Counted from the stretch's first letter, positions 52,624 to 61,408 are shown. The stretch: DNA of 64,000 bases from Chitinilyticum litopenaei DSM 21440 (GCF_000428145.1 NZ_ATZJ01000014.1:1-64000); one strand, 5' to 3'. Numbers and translations are program-made. Notes: a model not told the origin generated them from the letters alone.

Positions 52624-53805
52624 ATGGCATTTCGCATGCAGCAGCAAGCCAATCTCCCCGCCCCGTCACCGGAAGCCCTCGCCCACTCGCAGGCGCTGGT
52701 CAGCCACCTCTGCCAGCTGATCGCCGCTGCCGGCGGCTGGATCAGCTTTGCCGACTACATGCGCAGCGCGCTGTATGCGCCGGGGCTTGGCTATTACTCC
52801 GGCGGCAGCACCAAGTTCGGCGCCGCCGGCGATTTCATCACCGCGCCGGAAATCTCGCCGCTGTTTGGCGCCAGCCTCGCCGACACCGTCGCCGCCGTAC
52901 TGGCCGAAACGCCTGGCGGCATCGTGCTGGAGCTGGGTGCGGGCACCGGCCGGCTGGCCGTGCAGTTGCTGGGCGAGCTGGAGCGGCAGGGGCAACTGCC
53001 CGCGCGTTACTGCATCCTTGATCTGTCCGCCGAGCTGCGCGAACGGCAGCGCGAAACAATCGCCGCCGCACTGCCCCACCTGCTCGACCGCGTGGACTGG
53101 CTCGACGCCCTGCCCGAGCGCTGGTCGGGCATGCTGGTCGCCAACGAGGTATTCGACGCCGTACCCTGCCAGCTGCTCTACCGCGATGCCGAAGGGCGGC
53201 TGTTCGAGCGCGGCGTGGGTTTTGCCGCTGAGGGTCTGTGCTTCGCCGACCGCCCGCTGACGGAACCTGCGCTGGTCGCCGCCGCGCAGGTGCTGCCCAA
53301 TGACTATTGCAGCGAATTCCAGCCCGAGGCCGCCGCGCTGCTCGCCAGCTGCGCCGCCGGACTGGAGAGCGGCGTCATGCTGTGGCTGGATTACGGCTTT
53401 CCGGCGCACGAGTTCTACCACCCGCAGCGCAACGAAGGCACGCTGATCGGCCACTACCGCCACCACAGCATTCATGATCCCTTCTTCCTGCCGGGGCTGA
53501 CCGACCTGACCTGTCATGTCGACTTCTCCGCCATCTACCATGCCGGCGCCGACGCCGGGCTGGCGCTGGAAGGTTACGTATCACAAGGGCAGTATCTGCT
53601 TGACTGCAATATCCTGCAAAGGCTGGACGGACATACCCAGGGATGTACTGAAATGGAACGCATCGCCGCGCTCAACGCCGTGCAAAAGCTGCTGTCGCCG
53701 GCCGAAATGGGCGAGCTGTTCAAGGCCATCGCCTTCTCGAAAAACCGCAGCGCCACCAGCCTGCTGCCGGGTTTTCGCGGCGCCGACCGCTCGGGCGCGC
53801 TGTAA
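52624..53805 (+). CDS. MidA-type SAM-dependent methyltransferase (COG1565/NDUFAF7 family)
   Basis: A protein of about 393 residues. GGWISFADYMRSALYAPGLGYYSGG opens the domain, IVLELGAGTGRLAVQLL is the SAM loop, and LVANEVFDAVPCQLLYRD, HQ-like GHYRHHSIHDPF and LLSPAEMGELFKAIAFS are family motifs. Mitochondrial NDUFAF7 methylates a complex I subunit; the bacterial substrate is unknown. The start is either ATG 52624 or 52636. Codons near 53575-53660 are atypical (GTA TCA CAA GGG; CAT ACC CAG GGA TGT ACT) over 49-bp copy 13. Confidence 0.88.
   Translation: MAFRMQQQANLPAPSPEALAHSQALVSHLCQLIAAAGGWISFADYMRSALYAPGLGYYSGGSTKFGAAGDFITAPEISPLFGASLADTVAAVLAETPGGIVLELGAGTGRLAVQLLGELERQGQLPARYCILDLSAELRERQRETIAAALPHLLDRVDWLDALPERWSGMLVANEVFDAVPCQLLYRDAEGRLFERGVGFAAEGLCFADRPLTEPALVAAAQVLPNDYCSEFQPEAAALLASCAAGLESGVMLWLDYGFPAHEFYHPQRNEGTLIGHYRHHSIHDPFFLPGLTDLTCHVDFSAIYHAGADAGLALEGYVSQGQYLLDCNILQRLDGHTQGCTEMERIAALNAVQKLLSPAEMGELFKAIAFSKNRSATSLLPGFRGADRSGAL
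53590..53638. repeat. 49-bp dyad element, copy 13, inside the MidA-type gene
   Basis: CAGTAT left end, AAAGGCT at positions 29-35, right end ACATACCC; the left inner arm is CTGC. It lies in codons for a family-conserved region. Confidence 0.68.
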
Positions 53806-53830
53806 ATTGTAAATATTTTCGCCAGTCTGC

Positions 53831-53859
53831 TTGACAAGGTTCGGGAGCAAAACCATAAT
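53831..53859 (+). promoter_or_regulatory. Promoter of tRNA-Met
   Basis: TTGACA (53831-53836), a 17-bp spacer and CATAAT (53854-53859), 12 bp before the tRNA. Confidence 0.85.
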
Positions 53860-53871
53860 CCTGCCTCTCTT

Positions 53872-53948
53872 GGCTATGTAGCTCAGTCGGTTAGAGCACA
53901 GCACTCATAATGCTGGGGTCGCAGGTTCGAGTCCCGCCATAGCCACCA
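53872..53948 (+). tRNA. Elongator tRNA-Met (CAU)
   Basis: A 77-nt cloverleaf with acceptor GGCTATG/CATAGCC, anticodon loop CTCATAA with anticodon CAT, T loop TTCGAGT and encoded CCA. The G1:C72 pair distinguishes it from the initiators at 33777 and 33954. A tRNA-Ile with modified CAU is less likely, but I cannot exclude it by eye. Confidence 0.92.
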
Positions 53949-53954
53949 GACATC

Positions 53955-53988
53955 AAAACCCCGCAAAACATTGTTTTGCGGGGTTTTT
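53955..53988 (+). terminator. tRNA-Met terminator
   Basis: 15-bp arms AAAACCCCGCAAAAC/GTTTTGCGGGGTTTT ending in a T-tract. Confidence 0.92.
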
Positions 53989-54050
53989 CGTTTACGCGAG
54001 GCACTGCGCATCGTGCTACCATGCGCCTTCTCGATGACGGAGCAACACTC

Positions 54051-54410
54051 ATGCGCAAGTGGCTGTTTTTTCTGGCTTTCAGCCTGACCTCGACCCTCGC
54101 GAGCGCTGCGCTGCGCACCTTGCCGCCAGGGGGTTTCGTCGCCGAACTGGAAGCCTTTGAAGTCACCCGGCCGCTGTCGCTGCTGAAACTCGACGGCAAG
54201 GTCTTCGAGGCCGCGCCCGGCCTGCAGATTCGCGGCGTGAAGGGCGAGCTGATCCCGCTGCCGAAAATGGCCACCGACGTGAATGTCTACGCCGTGCGCG
54301 AAGCCCGCACCGGCTACGTCTGGCGCATGTGGGTGCTCAGCGCCGACGAGCTGGCCGAACTCAAGCCGGTGAAAAAGCCCTTCGTCACCCGCGATACCGC
54401 CAGCGAGTGA
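54051..54410 (+). CDS. Small secreted protein, function unknown
   Basis: A 119-residue protein with a signal peptide (MRKWLFFLAFSLTSTLASA, cleavage near residue 20) and a mature beta-rich domain without Cys (GLQIRGVKGELIPLPKMA). GGAG precedes ATG 54051. It stands alone between the tRNA terminator and miaB, 52 bp upstream of miaB. I do not recognise the family. Confidence 0.65.
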   Translation: MRKWLFFLAFSLTSTLASAALRTLPPGGFVAELEAFEVTRPLSLLKLDGKVFEAAPGLQIRGVKGELIPLPKMATDVNVYAVREARTGYVWRMWVLSADELAELKPVKKPFVTRDTASE

Positions 54411-54462
54411 CCCACATCCTGTTTGACTCAAACACAGCGGCCCGGCCGCGGAACACGTAGCA

Positions 54463-55809
54463 ATGAGCAAGAAAGTTTATATCAAGACCTACGGCTGCCA
54501 GATGAACGAGTACGACTCGGACAAGATGGTGGACGTGCTGGGCGTCTCCGACGGCCTGGAAAAAACCGACAATCCGGAAGAAGCCGACGTCATCCTGTTC
54601 AACACCTGCAGCGTGCGCGAAAAGGCACAGGAAAAGGTGTTCTCGGATCTCGGCCGCGTGCGCGAGCTGAAACTCGCCAACCCGAATCTGGTGATCGGCG
54701 TGGGTGGCTGTGTCGCCAGCCAGGAAGGCGAAACCATCATCAAGCGCGCGCCGTACGTCGATGTGGTGTTCGGCCCGCAGACGCTGCACCGCCTGCCGGA
54801 GCTGATCAAGGTCAAGCGCGAAACCGGCCAGTCGCAGGTCGACATCAGCTTCCCGGAAATCGAGAAATTCGACCATCTGCCGCCGGCGCGGGTCGAGGGC
54901 GCCACCGCCTTTGTGTCGGTGATGGAAGGCTGCTCCAAGTTCTGCTCGTTCTGCATCGTGCCCTATACCCGCGGCCAGGAAGTCTCGCGCCCGCTCGACG
55001 ACGTGCTGGTGGAAATCGCCGGCCTGGCGCAGCAGGGCGTGAAGGAAGTCACGCTCCTGGGCCAGAACGTCAATGCCTATCGCGGCAAGATCGCCAAGGA
55101 AGGCGACGATGACGACATCGCCGATTTCGCCATGCTGCTGGAATACGTGCACGAGATTCCCGGCATCGAGCGCATCCGCTACACCACCAGCCACCCCAAG
55201 GAAATGACCCAGCGCATCATCGACTGCTACAAAAAGCTGCCGAAGCTGGTGTCGCACCTGCACCTGCCGGTGCAGGCCGGGTCGGATCGCGTGCTGGTGA
55301 ACATGAAACGCGGCTACACCACGCTGGAATTCAAATCGCTGGTGCGCAAACTGCGCGAAGCGCGTCCGGACATCTGCCTGTCTTCCGACTTCATCGTCGG
55401 CTTCCCCGGCGAAACCGACGACGACTTCGAAAAGACCATGAAGCTGATCGAGGATGTGAAGTTCGATGCCAGCTTCAGCTTCATCTACAGCGAGCGCCCG
55501 GGCACGCCGGCAGCCGATCTGAAGGATGACGTTCCTGCTGATGTGAAGTCGGCGCGACTCTCGCGGCTGCAGAAACGCATCGATGAATTCGCCAATGAAA
55601 TCAACCAGGCCATGGTCGGCAGCACGCAGCGCGTGCTGATCGAGGGCCGTTCGAAGAAAAACCCGGCCGAGCTGGCCGGTCGTACCGACAACAACCGCAT
55701 CGTCAATTTTGCCGGCAATGCGCGGCTGATCGGGCATTTTGCCGATGTCACCATCACCAGCGCGCTCAGCCACAGCCTGCGCGGCGAGATCGTGACGCGC
55801 GAGGACTGA
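54463..55809 (+). CDS. miaB: tRNA-2-methylthio-N6-dimethylallyladenosine synthase
   Basis: A 448-residue radical SAM methylthiotransferase acting on A37 of tRNAs. The N-terminal UPF0004 domain has the three Cys of the auxiliary cluster (GCQMNEYDS, NTCSVREKA, GVGGCVASQ). The radical SAM core has CSKFCSFCIVPYTRG, and the C-terminus a TRAM domain. Length and motifs are complete. Confidence 0.97.
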   Translation: MSKKVYIKTYGCQMNEYDSDKMVDVLGVSDGLEKTDNPEEADVILFNTCSVREKAQEKVFSDLGRVRELKLANPNLVIGVGGCVASQEGETIIKRAPYVDVVFGPQTLHRLPELIKVKRETGQSQVDISFPEIEKFDHLPPARVEGATAFVSVMEGCSKFCSFCIVPYTRGQEVSRPLDDVLVEIAGLAQQGVKEVTLLGQNVNAYRGKIAKEGDDDDIADFAMLLEYVHEIPGIERIRYTTSHPKEMTQRIIDCYKKLPKLVSHLHLPVQAGSDRVLVNMKRGYTTLEFKSLVRKLREARPDICLSSDFIVGFPGETDDDFEKTMKLIEDVKFDASFSFIYSERPGTPAADLKDDVPADVKSARLSRLQKRIDEFANEINQAMVGSTQRVLIEGRSKKNPAELAGRTDNNRIVNFAGNARLIGHFADVTITSALSHSLRGEIVTRED

Positions 55810-55821
55810 ACACCAGAAAGC

Positions 55822-56107
55822 TCAACGCAGAGACGCAGAGAACATCAATGGGTATATGGCCAGAACGATTCCATAGAAATGGCCTTGGCCACATACCCGC
55901 AAAAGCAAGCATCTTCCTGATTAGAACATCCACTCAGCTTGCAACAAAAACCTTTTTGAACCACAGAGACACAGAGGCCACCGAGGAAGAAAAACCCGAG
56001 AAATACACACGATTTCCTCCGGCTTTTCTCTGTGTTCTCTGTGCCTCTGTGGTTGATTTGGGTTTTGCCGAGAAGTCTTGCTAATTTTCCGCGCCCCTGC
56101 GTTGGGT
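55822..56107. repeat. CACAGAG long inverted repeats, nested copy F
   Basis: Outer arms CAACGCAGAGACGCAG (55822) and CTGCGTTGGGTTTT (56096-56107 area) enclose 49-bp copy 14 and a full CACAGAG inverted repeat (55959-56054). The flank GATTTGGGTTTTGCCGAGAA after it recurs, complemented, near 18915. It fills most of the 341-bp gap between miaB and the YecA-like gene, where I see no real gene. Confidence 0.75.
55850..55898. repeat. 49-bp dyad element, copy 14
   Basis: Exact ends GGGTAT/ATACCC, extended to GTATATGGCCA/TGGCCACATAC. The dyad axis is at base 25 of the element. The inner AGCC/GGCT arms are weak (AACG/GGCC). Confidence 0.88.
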
Positions 56108-56150
56108 TTTGTCCTTTTGATTTTCTTGCTGATTTCCAGGAGTTCCAGAT

Positions 56151-56786
56151 ATGGCCAAAGGGTTTTCCGCTGCCACGCTGCAGCCGCTGACGGACACCGA
56201 ACTCGACCGCCTGGCCGACTTCCTCGACTCCGACGCCGCGCCGGAAGAAAGCATGGATCTGTCCATGCTGCACGGCTTTCTGACCGCACTGCTGCTCTAC
56301 CCGAAATCGCCGGATGCCGACGTCTGGCTGCCGCAGGTCTGGGGCGACGACGGCGAGCGCCCGCGCTACGCCAGCGCCGCCGAGCAGAACGAAATCGAGG
56401 ACCTGATCCTGCGCCTCTACAACCAGCTGGCCGACGAGCTGGCCGGCGAGGAAGCCTTCGAGCCCATGCTGTACCTGGACGAAGAACTGAACCTCGACAT
56501 CAGCCGGCCGTGGTGCTACGGCTTCACGCTGGGCGTCGGGCTGGTGGGCGACGCCTGGGCCGACGCGCTGGACGACGAAGACCTCGCGCCGCTGCTCTCG
56601 CCCATCTTTGACTGCGCCGACGACGAAGCGCGCGAAGACATGGAAGGCGACGAGGAAGACCTCGCGCGCTTCGAGCACGAAGTGGCGCAGCTGCTGCCGG
56701 AGGCCATCCCGGCGATCCGCTTCTGGTGGATCGACCAGATCCCGCCGGTAGCCGTGCAGCCGCGCCGCTCGGGCCGCCGGCACTGA
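56151..56786 (+). CDS. YecA/YgfB-like protein (UPF0149 family)
   Basis: A 211-residue acidic all-alpha protein. LDRLADFLDSD, MDLSMLHGFLTALLLYP, and WCYGFTLGVGLVGDAWAD are the UPF0149 signatures. It lacks the C-terminal SEC-C zinc motif seen in full YecA, ending in a basic tail (PRRSGRRH). Function unknown. Confidence 0.85.
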   Translation: MAKGFSAATLQPLTDTELDRLADFLDSDAAPEESMDLSMLHGFLTALLLYPKSPDADVWLPQVWGDDGERPRYASAAEQNEIEDLILRLYNQLADELAGEEAFEPMLYLDEELNLDISRPWCYGFTLGVGLVGDAWADALDDEDLAPLLSPIFDCADDEAREDMEGDEEDLARFEHEVAQLLPEAIPAIRFWWIDQIPPVAVQPRRSGRRH

Positions 56787-56795
56787 GCAGGCAAG

Positions 56796-56820
56796 AGGCC
56801 GGACATTCCGGCCTTTTTTT
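56796..56820 (+). terminator. Terminator of the YecA-like gene
   Basis: 8-bp arms AGGCCGGA/TCCGGCCT followed by seven T. The next gene starts 2 bp after it. Confidence 0.9.
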
Positions 56821-56821
56821 C

Positions 56822-58117
56822 ATGCGTCAGCCCCCCTCTCTTCACCGTACACTGCTGGCCAGCCTGGCCCTGCTCGCCGCCTGCGCCCTGCTGCTACTGG
56901 CCAGCCAATGGGACTTGCCCGGACTGGTTGGCTGGCGTGGCCACGCGCTGCCCGCCACCCTGCTGGCGGCCGGACTGCTGACGGTGCTGCCACTGTGGCG
57001 GCGCTGGCCGCTGCGCGGGCTGATCAGCCCGATTGCGCTGGTCGCGCTCATCCTCTCCGGCAGTTGGCTGGCCCAGCACAGCTGGTCACGTCATCAGGTG
57101 ATGCGCGCCCCCGCGGAAACAGCACGGCAACTCGGCCAGCATGTGATCGCCGGCTACACCGACGAGGCCGAGCTGCGCGAGCTGATCGCGCGCGGGCTGA
57201 TCGGCGGGGTGTTCATCACCCGCCGCAATATCGACGGCATGGATGCCGGCCAGATCCGCACGCTGATTGCCGGTTGGCAGGCGCTGCGGCGCGAACACGG
57301 CCTGCCGCCGCTGGTGATCGCCACCGACCAGGAAGGCGGGCTGGTATCGCGACTGTCGCCGCCGCTGGACTTCCAGCCGGCACTGGGCAAGGTATTGGCC
57401 GACAGCCAAGACGCAGAAAAGGCCGCAGAGCAATACGGTGCGCAACAAGGCCGGGGACTTGCCCAGCTGGGCATCACGCTGAATTTCGCGCCGGTGGTCG
57501 ATCTGGATCACGGCATCCGCAATCCGGACGACCGCTACTCCAAAATCAGCCAGCGCGCGCTGGCGAGCACTCCCGCCGCCGTCAGCAGCGCCGCCGCGGC
57601 CTACTGCCGGGGTCTGCGCCAGCAGGGCGTGCAATGCACGCTCAAGCACTTCCCCGGCCTGGGCCGCGTCTTCGAAGACACCCACGCGGACAGCGCCAGC
57701 ATCACCACACCGCTGGCCGAACTGGAGCGCAGCGACCTGCACGCGTTTCGCACGCTGATGGACAAGGGCGCGGTGACCATGCTCGCGCATGCGCGGCTGA
57801 CCGCGCTCGACGCCACGCTGCCCGCGTCAAGCTCGCCCGCCGTAATCGGCATGCTGCGCCGCGACTGGGGCTACCAGGGCCTGCTGATCACCGACGACCT
57901 GAGCATGGCCGGCGCGCGCGAAGCGCCCGGCGGCATCGAGGCCGGCGCCGTCAGCGCGCTGAATTCGGGTGTCGACTGGCTGCTGGTGGCCTGGGACCCT
58001 GCACTGGTCTATCCGGTGCTGGCGGCGCTGCTCGACGCGCAGGAAGCCGGTAGCCTGGACGCCGTTCAGTTGCATAACAGCGGGCAGCGCCTGCAGCAGC
58101 TTCCGCCCCGCCGTTAA
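56822..58117 (+). CDS. Membrane-anchored family-3 glycoside hydrolase (NagZ-like)
   Basis: A 431-residue protein. Residues 1-95 contain three hydrophobic helices, absent from ordinary cytoplasmic NagZ. The GH3 domain follows: PPLVIATDQEGGLVSRL, ITLNFAPVVDLDHG, CTLKHFPGLGRVFEDTHADS (substrate-binding and acid/base loop, usually KHFPGHG) and LLITDDLSMAGA with the nucleophile Asp. It would remove terminal N-acetylglucosamine, and the anchor suggests action outside the cytoplasm or at the membrane. No RBS is obvious because ATG 56822 abuts the terminator. Confidence 0.86.
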   Translation: MRQPPSLHRTLLASLALLAACALLLLASQWDLPGLVGWRGHALPATLLAAGLLTVLPLWRRWPLRGLISPIALVALILSGSWLAQHSWSRHQVMRAPAETARQLGQHVIAGYTDEAELRELIARGLIGGVFITRRNIDGMDAGQIRTLIAGWQALRREHGLPPLVIATDQEGGLVSRLSPPLDFQPALGKVLADSQDAEKAAEQYGAQQGRGLAQLGITLNFAPVVDLDHGIRNPDDRYSKISQRALASTPAAVSSAAAAYCRGLRQQGVQCTLKHFPGLGRVFEDTHADSASITTPLAELERSDLHAFRTLMDKGAVTMLAHARLTALDATLPASSSPAVIGMLRRDWGYQGLLITDDLSMAGAREAPGGIEAGAVSALNSGVDWLLVAWDPALVYPVLAALLDAQEAGSLDAVQLHNSGQRLQQLPPRR

Positions 58118-58160
58118 CCGCACACGCGCAAACGGCCTCACGAATATGCCGGCCCGGGCC

Positions 58161-59324
58161 TCAGTTGCTGGCCGCCCTTACGCTTTCGTTGAGTTTCTTC
58201 AGGTTTTCCTGGGCTTTCTGATTGCCGGTGGCGGCCGCCTTTTCAAACAAGGTCCTGGCCTTGTCCAGATCGCGCGGCATGCCCCTGCCATCCCGGTACA
58301 TGACGCCGAGATTATTGGCCGCCATCGAGCTGCCCAGGGCATCGGCGGCCTCATAGTAGTGCCGTGCCCGGCCAAAATTCGGCTTGTCCGCATAAGCATT
58401 GGCATAGGCAAACTTGTATAACAGGCCCCGCTGGTCGCCAACCGTCGGATAAGGGTAATAACGCTCTGCCAGCTCGGCAGACAGATCGTAGCGCTCCAAC
58501 TCATAAGCCACCGAGAACGCTGACGCCAGCGAATCCTTGTCTTCGCACAGCTGCAGCGCAGCCAGCGCATGACGCAACTGCCCTTCCTTATCCTTGTCCT
58601 GCGCGGCCTGCCAGCGCTGCTGGTCAGCCACTTCCGCCTGCAGACTCTTGATCCATTCGGAGGGCAACCTGTTCTTGCGCGCCAGATCGACAAAGAAGTT
58701 CATTCCGGCAACCCCTTCACCCCCCCATTGCGGACGCTCGCTCAGTACGGCCAGCTGATACATCTTCAGCATGCCGGGAAAGCGCCTGATCTCGGCCAGA
58801 TACTTCTCCCGGCCGTCATCGCCATAATGCTGGGCAAGCCGCAGCACATTGACGTGCAAGAGGAAGGGATCATCATCCAGCCGGGCCGCCTCCTGCAGAT
58901 AATCCATCGCCTGCTTGTGCGCATCGCGCATTTTTTGCAGCTGCTCGTCGCTGGTTTTGCTGATGAATTTTTTACCACGCGCCTCCCAGGCTGCATCGAG
59001 ATACGCCTGCGCCTTGGCATACAGCGGAATCATCGAATCGGGCCTTGCCTGCTGCCAGGCCTCAAGCTGCAGCAAGTCGTTGGCCTTGAAAACGCCATAG
59101 GCTGTCGTCAGCGGTACATCGTCGCTCTTTCCGGAGGCAAACGCGACATGCAGCGCGGCAAACCTGGCCTCCAGGCTGGCGAAGTCGCCTTTGCCGAGCT
59201 GCTCGTGAATTTGCCTGTCGGTTTCAGCCGTTGCCAACGCCGGCTTCACGCCGCAGACAGCGCTGGCAGCGCAGACCTGGACGGACAATAAAAAAGCACA
59301 AAGAGGCAGGAATGGCTTGAACAC
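58161..59324 (-). CDS. Secreted Sel1/TPR-repeat protein
   Basis: A 387-residue protein with a signal peptide (FLPLCAFLLSVQVCAASA). The mature part is helical, with clear Sel1-like repeats near the C-terminus (AANNLGVMYRDGRGMPRDLDKARTLFEKAAATGN). Start chosen at GTG 59324 because CGGAG lies upstream; the open frame continues to 59360. The mature part carries few Cys. Function unknown; Sel1 proteins usually mediate protein contacts. Confidence 0.75.
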   Translation of the reverse strand: MFKPFLPLCAFLLSVQVCAASAVCGVKPALATAETDRQIHEQLGKGDFASLEARFAALHVAFASGKSDDVPLTTAYGVFKANDLLQLEAWQQARPDSMIPLYAKAQAYLDAAWEARGKKFISKTSDEQLQKMRDAHKQAMDYLQEAARLDDDPFLLHVNVLRLAQHYGDDGREKYLAEIRRFPGMLKMYQLAVLSERPQWGGEGVAGMNFFVDLARKNRLPSEWIKSLQAEVADQQRWQAAQDKDKEGQLRHALAALQLCEDKDSLASAFSVAYELERYDLSAELAERYYPYPTVGDQRGLLYKFAYANAYADKPNFGRARHYYEAADALGSSMAANNLGVMYRDGRGMPRDLDKARTLFEKAAATGNQKAQENLKKLNESVRAASN

Positions 59325-59489
59325 GATAATGCTCCGGAAGACGAAGCCAAATCTTACCAAGCAAGAAATCAGATAGGAATTAATAAGAAATAATGGTCTG
59401 CCAAGTGTGCCTTGCTAGAAACCGGTTGCGGATGCCCGCTCCCTCCGATTCTGGGATAATTCGCCAAACAGCCAAGCAACAGGCCAATC

Positions 59490-60503
59490 GTGCAGACCGA
59501 CACCATTTCCTTCCTTCCCGTCGACAACACCCGCCTCGCCAACCTGTGCGGCGTGCTCGACGAGAACCTCAAGCAGATTGAAACCGCGCTGGATGTGAAC
59601 ATCTCGCGCCGCGACGCGCACTTCAAGGTGCAGGGCAAGACGCGGCAGGTGCGCGTGGCGCTCGATGCGCTGGAGTACTTCTACAACTGCGCCGCCGACC
59701 CTCTCGACATCGACGACATCCAGCTTGGGCTGATCGAACTGACGCGCGCGCCGGAAGACAGCCCGCCCGACCCGGACGCGCCGCAGCTGAAAACCCGGCG
59801 CATGGATCTGCGCGGGCGCACGCCGCGGCAGAATGGCTACATCAAGGCCATCATGGAGCACGACATTACGTTTGGCATCGGGCCGGCAGGGACAGGTAAG
59901 ACGTATCTGGCTGTAGCCTGCGCCGTTGATGCACTGGAGCGCGATACCGTAAAACGTATCGTACTGGTGCGCCCGGCGGTCGAGGCTGGCGAAAAGCTCG
60001 GCTTCCTGCCCGGCGATCTGGCGCAGAAGGTCGACCCCTACCTGCGCCCGCTGTACGACGCGCTGTACGACCTGATGGGCTTTGACAAGGTGACGCGCTG
60101 CTTCGAGCGCGGCGTGATCGAAATCGCCCCGCTCGCCTTCATGCGCGGGCGCACGCTCAATCACTCCTTTGTCATTCTCGACGAATCGCAGAACTCGACG
60201 CCGGAACAGATGAAGATGTTCCTCACCCGCATCGGTTTCGGCTCCAAGGCGGTGATCACCGGCGACCCGACGCAGATCGACCTGCCCAAGCACATGAAAT
60301 CCGGCCTGATCGACGCCGAGGAAGTGCTGCAGGACATCCGCGGCATCATGCTGCACCGCTTCACCAGCGAAGACGTCGTTCGCCACCCGCTGGTGCAGAA
60401 AATCGTCGACGCCTACGACAGGAAGCACAAGGAGCGCGAAGAGCTCTCAGCACAGCGCAAGGCGGAGCGCGAAGCGGAACGCAGTCAGGCTCCAAAGGTA
60501 TAA
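59490..60503 (+). CDS. phoH: PhoH-family ATPase (YbeZ-like)
   Basis: A 337-residue protein starting at GTG 59490. An N-terminal KH-like domain (NLCGVLDENLKQIETALDVNI) precedes the P-loop ATPase: GIGPAGTGKTYLAVA (Walker A), VILDESQNSTPEQM (Walker B) and TGDPTQIDLP. It is thought to act in RNA metabolism with YbeY. Codons 59886-59970 (GCA GGG ACA GGT, GCT GTA, GTT GAT GCA, GTA AAA CGT, GTA) differ sharply from the rest, over 49-bp copy 15. The stop lies inside copy 16. Confidence 0.94.
   Translation: MQTDTISFLPVDNTRLANLCGVLDENLKQIETALDVNISRRDAHFKVQGKTRQVRVALDALEYFYNCAADPLDIDDIQLGLIELTRAPEDSPPDPDAPQLKTRRMDLRGRTPRQNGYIKAIMEHDITFGIGPAGTGKTYLAVACAVDALERDTVKRIVLVRPAVEAGEKLGFLPGDLAQKVDPYLRPLYDALYDLMGFDKVTRCFERGVIEIAPLAFMRGRTLNHSFVILDESQNSTPEQMKMFLTRIGFGSKAVITGDPTQIDLPKHMKSGLIDAEEVLQDIRGIMLHRFTSEDVVRHPLVQKIVDAYDRKHKEREELSAQRKAEREAERSQAPKV
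59901..59949. repeat. 49-bp dyad element, copy 15, inside phoH
   Basis: ACGTAT left end, CTGTAGCC at positions 11-18 (identical to the complement of copy 4), right end ATACCG. It encodes the conserved helix after Walker A. Confidence 0.7.
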
Positions 60504-60544
60504 GGCCAAACGCAACAAGATAAAAGGGCTGCGGCATCATACCC
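60496..60544. repeat. 49-bp dyad element, copy 16 (phoH end and terminator)
   Basis: AGGTAT left end, GGCT at positions 32-35, right end ATACCC. It contains the phoH stop TAA and the left stem of the terminator. Confidence 0.8.
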
Positions 60545-60555
60545 GCAGCCTTTTT
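60523..60555 (+). terminator. phoH terminator
   Basis: Arms GGCTGCGG/CCGCAGCC around CATCATAC, followed by a run of T. The loop and left stem belong to the 49-bp element. Confidence 0.88.
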
Positions 60556-60685
60556 CATTGCTGCCACAATACCTGCCCACTGCCCGGGCACGCCGCGGGC
60601 TGGGGAGAGCAGGTCTTCGCCCGCGCCGACGGCGCAGCCTGCAATTGCAGCGCGCCAAATCGCCGTCAGGTGCTAATTTGACAGC

Positions 60686-61408
60686 ATGAACTGTATTCCC
60701 ATCCTGGCGCTGCTGCTGGTGAGCGCCACATCCACCCTGGCGCGAGCGCAAATCGCGCTGCCGCTTTATACCGACTACGAAGAGCCCCCCTACGCCACCG
60801 CGCAGCCGGACAATCTGACCAGCCAGCTGGCCGCCTACCTCACCACGGCATCGAAAGGGGCTTACCGTTTCACGGCGGTGCAGGTACCGCGCCGGCGGCT
60901 GGACGCACTCGTCGCCACACCCGACTGGAAAGGCGTCATCGCCTGGGGCAATCCGAATTTCTTCAGCAATCTGCCTGGCGGCAGCCTGCTCTGGACCTCG
61001 AGCTACATGAAGGACACCGATCTGGTCGTCAGCCTGCGCAGCAAGCCGGTGAACTACTCGGGCCCGCAATCCGTGACCGGCTTGCGGGTGGGCGCCATCC
61101 GCGGCTGGCAGCTGAACGATCTGGATCAGGCCATACGCAGCGGCCTGATTCGCCGCGAGTACGCCCCGACCGGAATAGCCAATCTCAAAAAACTGCGCGC
61201 CGGGCGGGTTGACTTCATCCTGCTGCAAGGCTCCTCGATGCCTTACTACCGCCGGGAGTTCCCCGATCTGGACGACTGGATTTACATCAGCCCGACACCG
61301 CGGCGAGAATTCACGCGCCACTTTGCCGTTGCGCCACTGGAAGGCAAGCTGTACGAGTTTTTGCAAAGCACGGCCAGCACCATGCCGGCGGACCTGTTCA
61401 TAAAATGA
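60686..61408 (+). CDS. Periplasmic solute-binding-like protein
   Basis: A 240-residue protein with a signal peptide (ILALLLVSATSTLARA, cleavage near residue 21). The mature part resembles family-3 extracellular solute-binding domains (ALPLYTDYEEPPYAT near the start; AGRVDFILLQGSSM). It stands alone, with no permease nearby. Such orphan domains may bind amino acids or act as signalling proteins. Confidence 0.7.
   Translation: MNCIPILALLLVSATSTLARAQIALPLYTDYEEPPYATAQPDNLTSQLAAYLTTASKGAYRFTAVQVPRRRLDALVATPDWKGVIAWGNPNFFSNLPGGSLLWTSSYMKDTDLVVSLRSKPVNYSGPQSVTGLRVGAIRGWQLNDLDQAIRSGLIRREYAPTGIANLKKLRAGRVDFILLQGSSMPYYRREFPDLDDWIYISPTPRREFTRHFAVAPLEGKLYEFLQSTASTMPADLFIK

Noticed and set aside
55848..56084. 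78-codon frame between miaB and the YecA-like gene
   Set aside because: It is made entirely of repeat sequence (49-bp element and CACAGAG arms).
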